From contig NZ_CP085725.1 in the NCBI RefSeq assembly GCF_036840915.1, positions 372,001 to 436,000 of the forward strand: a stretch of DNA of 64,000 bases, given 5' to 3'. The stretch is from Flavobacterium hankyongi (GTDB lineage: Bacteria > Bacteroidota > Bacteroidia > Flavobacteriales > Flavobacteriaceae). Under the pieces are notes generated by a model. That model ran no database searches. It was given only the letters and a program-made list of their open reading frames with translations, and was not told the origin of the DNA. The translations under genes and the position numbers were made by a program. Within the stretch, counting starts at the first letter, position 1. Each line of letters starts with the position of its first letter. Positions 60,772 to 64,000 of this stretch are shown here, one piece after another.

Positions 60772-61962
60772 ATGAATTTTATTCAACACGCAGAAGACTT
60801 TGTTTTCAAATTACTCAAAGATAATCTTTCTAATTTATATACTTACCATAATTTTAATCATACTCAAAAAGTAGTTTCGGCTACCAGAATATTGATTACT
60901 AATGAAAAAGTCAATGATAACGATGCCGAAGCCCTTCTTGTAGCAGCATGGTTTCACGATACAGGATATATAAAAGGTCCTACCAGTCATGAAGAAGCCA
61001 GTGCTGTGATAGTAAAACAATTCCTTTTAGATAATAATAAAGATGAAGAGTTTATAGATAAAGTAGCTTCATTGATTCGTGCAACGGAAGTCAATTATGA
61101 GCCTCAAAATATTTTAGAAAAAATCATTAAAGATGCAGATTATAGCCATTTTGCTAGTGAGGATTATATAGCAACTTGTCAATTATTGCGCGAAGAATGG
61201 AAGCTTACTCAAGAAAAAGAATACACCGATTTAGAATGGATGACAGAAAACAGAAGGATTCTAGTAAGTTGCCATCGTTATTTTACGGATTATGCTAAAG
61301 AAAAATGGCAACCAGTAAAGGATAAAAATATTTTGTTATTACATAAAGAAATACAAAAGCTTTCAGGAAACATAGAAAACATTTCCAAGTCTAAAATTAA
61401 AAAGAAGAAATTGGAAAAACTGGAACGTCCTGAACGTGGTATTGATACAATGTTTAGAACTACACTGAGTAATCATACTCGTCTTAGTGAAATAGCAGAC
61501 AGTAAAGCGAATATACTTCTTTCGGTTAATGCTATTATTATTTCTATTGCATTATCAACCCTAATTCCAAAATTAGACAGTCCTGGAAATGTACATTTAA
61601 TTGTGCCTACTTTTATTCTATTAATGTTTAGTGTGATTTCAATCATTTTTGCTATTATGTCCACTAGACCTAAAGTCACAAGCGGAACATTCACACGTCA
61701 GGATATAGAAGACAAAAAGGTAAATCTTTTGTTCTTTGGTAATTTCTATAAAATGCCGTTAGATGAATACCAATGGGCGGTAAATGAAATGATGAAAGAT
61801 CGCGATTATCTGTACAATTCAATGATTAAAGACTTGTATTACCTTGGCCTTGTATTAAACCGTAAATACAAATTATTGCGTACAACCTATACCGTTTTTA
61901 TGATTGGAATAATCTGTTCAGTATTTGCTTTTGTATGGGCTTTTAAAACTTCTGGAATCTAA
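60772..61962 (+). CDS. HD-domain protein with a Pycsar-type membrane effector domain
   Basis: The 396-aa protein has an HD phosphohydrolase domain (1-200): H30 in YHNFNH, H62-D63 in WFHDTGY, D121 or D123 in IIKDADYSH. After a lysine-rich linker (about 205-222) comes a C-terminal domain with HTRLSEIADSKANILLSVN and three to four hydrophobic helices, matching the PycTM/DUF5706 membrane effectors of Pycsar defence. No nucleotide cyclase is next to it. It may be a stand-alone signalling or housekeeping form. Confidence 0.8.
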   Translation: MNFIQHAEDFVFKLLKDNLSNLYTYHNFNHTQKVVSATRILITNEKVNDNDAEALLVAAWFHDTGYIKGPTSHEEASAVIVKQFLLDNNKDEEFIDKVASLIRATEVNYEPQNILEKIIKDADYSHFASEDYIATCQLLREEWKLTQEKEYTDLEWMTENRRILVSCHRYFTDYAKEKWQPVKDKNILLLHKEIQKLSGNIENISKSKIKKKKLEKLERPERGIDTMFRTTLSNHTRLSEIADSKANILLSVNAIIISIALSTLIPKLDSPGNVHLIVPTFILLMFSVISIIFAIMSTRPKVTSGTFTRQDIEDKKVNLLFFGNFYKMPLDEYQWAVNEMMKDRDYLYNSMIKDLYYLGLVLNRKYKLLRTTYTVFMIGIICSVFAFVWAFKTSGI

Positions 61963-64000
61963 TTTAAAAGTACTTTAACACGTATCGCTTTCAATCCAGA
62001 AACACCTTGTAAATCTTCAACTTCAAGAAATTCAACAGTAGGTTCAAGAATTTTCTGGAATTGAAGATATTCAATATATTTTGTGTATTCTTTTTCTTCA
62101 TGAGAATGTGAATAAACAATCGTGATTTTTCCTTTTTCAGTAATACGTTTTTTGGTGTTTTTTTCTAAAGCTTTGTCGATGCGTTTTTTGACTACTTCGT
62201 AACGTGCATTATAAGAACCGTCTACATCAAAACGTTTTTCATCCATACGGAAACGAATAGTGATTGGAGAACTAAACACCAATATCAACGAAGTAACTTC
62301 TAATTGAAAGGGTAATGTGTCTTTTAGGGCATAATGTTCTTTTTCCATTTCAGCCAGTACCTGCAATTGCCACAAACGCATATTGTAAAGATAATTCAAG
62401 TTGAAATTTCCATTAGGCGCTATTGAATTGCCTATATATAAATTGTGTTCTACGCCATCGGTATTGAACCGTTCAAAATAATGCGGAAAGATTGCTTGTG
62501 CCTCTTTCTGTTTATTGTCTAATACAACACTTATTTTTTTATTGATGGCTGTTAGTGTAGCATCAAACTTTTTTCTTTCCTGATAAAAAGTACCAGTATT
62601 TTCATCAATCATCTTAAAATAATCCTGCACCTTTTCGGCTTCATTTTCATTTTTAAGGATGGGATGAATATCAGTTTCAATATAACGCTGAATTTGTTGT
62701 TCAGTATCAGCTTTTAAGTTAGTAAACAAATCATTTAAATAGCTTTCTAATTCAAATTTTCGTTGTTCTAATATTGGAAGTTTTGTTTTTTCATGTAACG
62801 CTTCAATAATCTGAATTAAAGACCTTAATTGATTTCTAATATCTTCCTGAGCGGCTCTGTTTCTTGTGTCTGAGGATTCCTTGATGTCTATCTGTCCATA
62901 TAATGGGTACACATCTTTAAATACTATTTCTTTGAAGGTGTATTCAGGACTCGAATGTTCGTTTATAATGTATTTACGGGCTTCTTTCTGGAACTTCCAG
63001 TAAACACTTGGATGTATTGTAGTATATTCTTTTTGGATTACTGCTTCAATTTTATTCTGAACATCTGAATTATAACGATCTATTGTATCCACAATAAAAG
63101 GCATAACAATATCCAACTTGTGAGCATTCAAGCTATTTAATTCCCCAATTTTAGAAGAAACCAGTTCGATAACACCTAGTAAATTGTTATCTTTTACAAC
63201 TGGAGCAAACACACAGCTCATAACATTTTGTGAAAGTAAATGATAACCAAAGAATGCATTTTCTGCTATTGCTGCAAATTTACTCACATTAGAAATAGCT
63301 ACGTAGTTTTTTTCTTCTACTAAAGACTTATAAATATCACTGTTCAATGCTTTTTGACATTTCATTTCGGTAGTACCACAGAGTAAGAAGCTATCTACTT
63401 TCTTCTCTTTTTCCATAGTGTTGAATTTTATTTCGTCTTGAGAAAAAGAAGTATAGCCAATACGTAAATCTTTTATTTTGTATATAGATTTGAGTATTCC
63501 TTTTAAAATTTCACTAAAATCTTCGTTTTCATCAGCTACTTTTAATAAAGTACTTTTAAGATTTGAAACTGCATTCTCAGTTGTAGCGTCAAAAAGTACT
63601 ACTATACCAAAACCTTTTAGAATCCAACTGTCAATGGGAAATTTTTCTTTCCAGATATCAATGTTGTCAAAACTATCCATTAATAAATCAATATCTTCCT
63701 GTGTAAGATGTATAGAGTTTTCTGTTGGGAGTATTTCAAGAAAATCAGCATTATATAAAATGCGATAGTGTTTCATGATGCCTAGAGCATCTGGAATATC
63801 ATAAAATAAAGGTTTGCTGAAATCAAAATTTTGTTTGTATTGCATGTTGATTATAAGACAACAGCACATGATATAAAACTGATTTTCATCAAAATCACGA
63901 ATATTCATGTCGAAATCAGTTCCGGCATCTTTAAGTATTTTTTTAAACCTTTCCGTATAGTTGAAAGTAATATTGACAAAAGGGATAGTAACCGCTTTAA
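61959..64000 (-). CDS. GAF-domain protein, 5' end outside window
   Basis: The frame is open through the right edge; codons before the internal ATG at 63908 read VNITFNYTERFKKILKDAG, which looks like real protein. So the gene starts beyond 64000. A GAF-like domain lies about 170-290 residues after that ATG (FAPVVKDNNLLGVIELVSSK), followed by a long helical, acidic region. No kinase or cyclase output is seen. It overlaps the HD/PycTM gene at the stop codons, convergent. Confidence 0.75.
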   Translation of the reverse strand, partial: KAVTIPFVNITFNYTERFKKILKDAGTDFDMNIRDFDENQFYIMCCCLIINMQYKQNFDFSKPLFYDIPDALGIMKHYRILYNADFLEILPTENSIHLTQEDIDLLMDSFDNIDIWKEKFPIDSWILKGFGIVVLFDATTENAVSNLKSTLLKVADENEDFSEILKGILKSIYKIKDLRIGYTSFSQDEIKFNTMEKEKKVDSFLLCGTTEMKCQKALNSDIYKSLVEEKNYVAISNVSKFAAIAENAFFGYHLLSQNVMSCVFAPVVKDNNLLGVIELVSSKIGELNSLNAHKLDIVMPFIVDTIDRYNSDVQNKIEAVIQKEYTTIHPSVYWKFQKEARKYIINEHSSPEYTFKEIVFKDVYPLYGQIDIKESSDTRNRAAQEDIRNQLRSLIQIIEALHEKTKLPILEQRKFELESYLNDLFTNLKADTEQQIQRYIETDIHPILKNENEAEKVQDYFKMIDENTGTFYQERKKFDATLTAINKKISVVLDNKQKEAQAIFPHYFERFNTDGVEHNLYIGNSIAPNGNFNLNYLYNMRLWQLQVLAEMEKEHYALKDTLPFQLEVTSLILVFSSPITIRFRMDEKRFDVDGSYNARYEVVKKRIDKALEKNTKKRITEKGKITIVYSHSHEEKEYTKYIEYLQFQKILEPTVEFLEVEDLQGVSGLKAIRVKVLLN

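Noticed and set aside
1..64000. CRISPR arrays
   Set aside because: No regularly spaced repeats of 25-40 bp were seen. The direct repeats present occur as two copies only.
1..64000. Insertion sequences or transposases
   Set aside because: No DDE, HUH or serine transposase motifs were found in any frame examined. Palindromes here are not tied to a transposase.

Overview
The window is AT-rich chromosomal DNA of a Bacteroidota species, most likely a Flavobacterium. The evidence is short MKK-type signal peptides ending in -AQ, weak Shine-Dalgarno signals, many lineage-typical families (DUF1684, DUF4920, DUF6266, DUF6943, LETM1-related, RteC, BT4734-type) and a chromosomal mnmE used as an integration site. 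I saw no tRNA, rRNA, CRISPR array or transposase.

Region 1 (1-20.8 kb) is ordinary core genome. It holds a BlaR1/BlaI pair, an MFS transporter, TatD and TcdA, IlvE, a DUF4920/heme-lipoprotein/MnmD run, two paralogous 65-aa proteins, OxyR, a LETM1-related protein, a DM13 lipoprotein with a beta-barrel partner, exported MsrB/MsrA, and a cold-shock-like RNA block (75-aa basic protein, DEAD-box helicase, RRM protein).

Region 2 (21.0-30.0 kb) is accessory. Small genes (GNATs, DUF6624, DUF998-like, an unknown protein, a small membrane protein, DUF6602) all lie on the minus strand. They are separated by long imperfect inverted repeats that end in an AAC...GTT pattern like integron attC sites, but no integron integrase is in the window. 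The block is split by an AraC / DUF779 / aldehyde dehydrogenase cluster, a diverged fragment of the mnmE 3' end (23719-23949), and two near-identical 122-bp copies of the sequence that probably lies downstream of mnmE.

Region 3 (29993-54551) is a 24.5-kb integrative element inserted at the last codons of mnmE. It is bounded by direct repeats of TTACTTCCCGATACAA and carries candidate arm sites (TTTGG(G)CAACAAA) at both ends. Its right end holds the mobility module: tyrosine integrase, RteC-like protein, several small HTH proteins, a BT4734-like protein and a DUF3987 primase/helicase-like protein. Its cargo is a nine-gene minus-strand operon (48264 to 32436): XRE regulator, beta-class DNA MTase, C5-cytosine MTase, McrB-like AAA+ protein, LlaJI/McrC-like nuclease, a long prokaryotic Argonaute with an apparently inactive PIWI site, a DrmE-like protein, a DrmA-like helicase and a DrmB-like DUF1998 protein. 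The operon thus joins a LlaJI/McrBC restriction system, an Argonaute and a DISARM core without DrmC. Genes overlap or are at most 17 bp apart, so they are probably one co-regulated defence system. This is the most interesting part of the window.

Region 4 (54.5-64 kb) returns to core genome. It has mnmE (with a small repeat-derived in-frame insertion), a propeller-like lipoprotein, a large metallophosphatase with a C-terminal barrel, an HD-domain protein fused to a Pycsar-type membrane effector domain, and a GAF protein that runs off the right edge.
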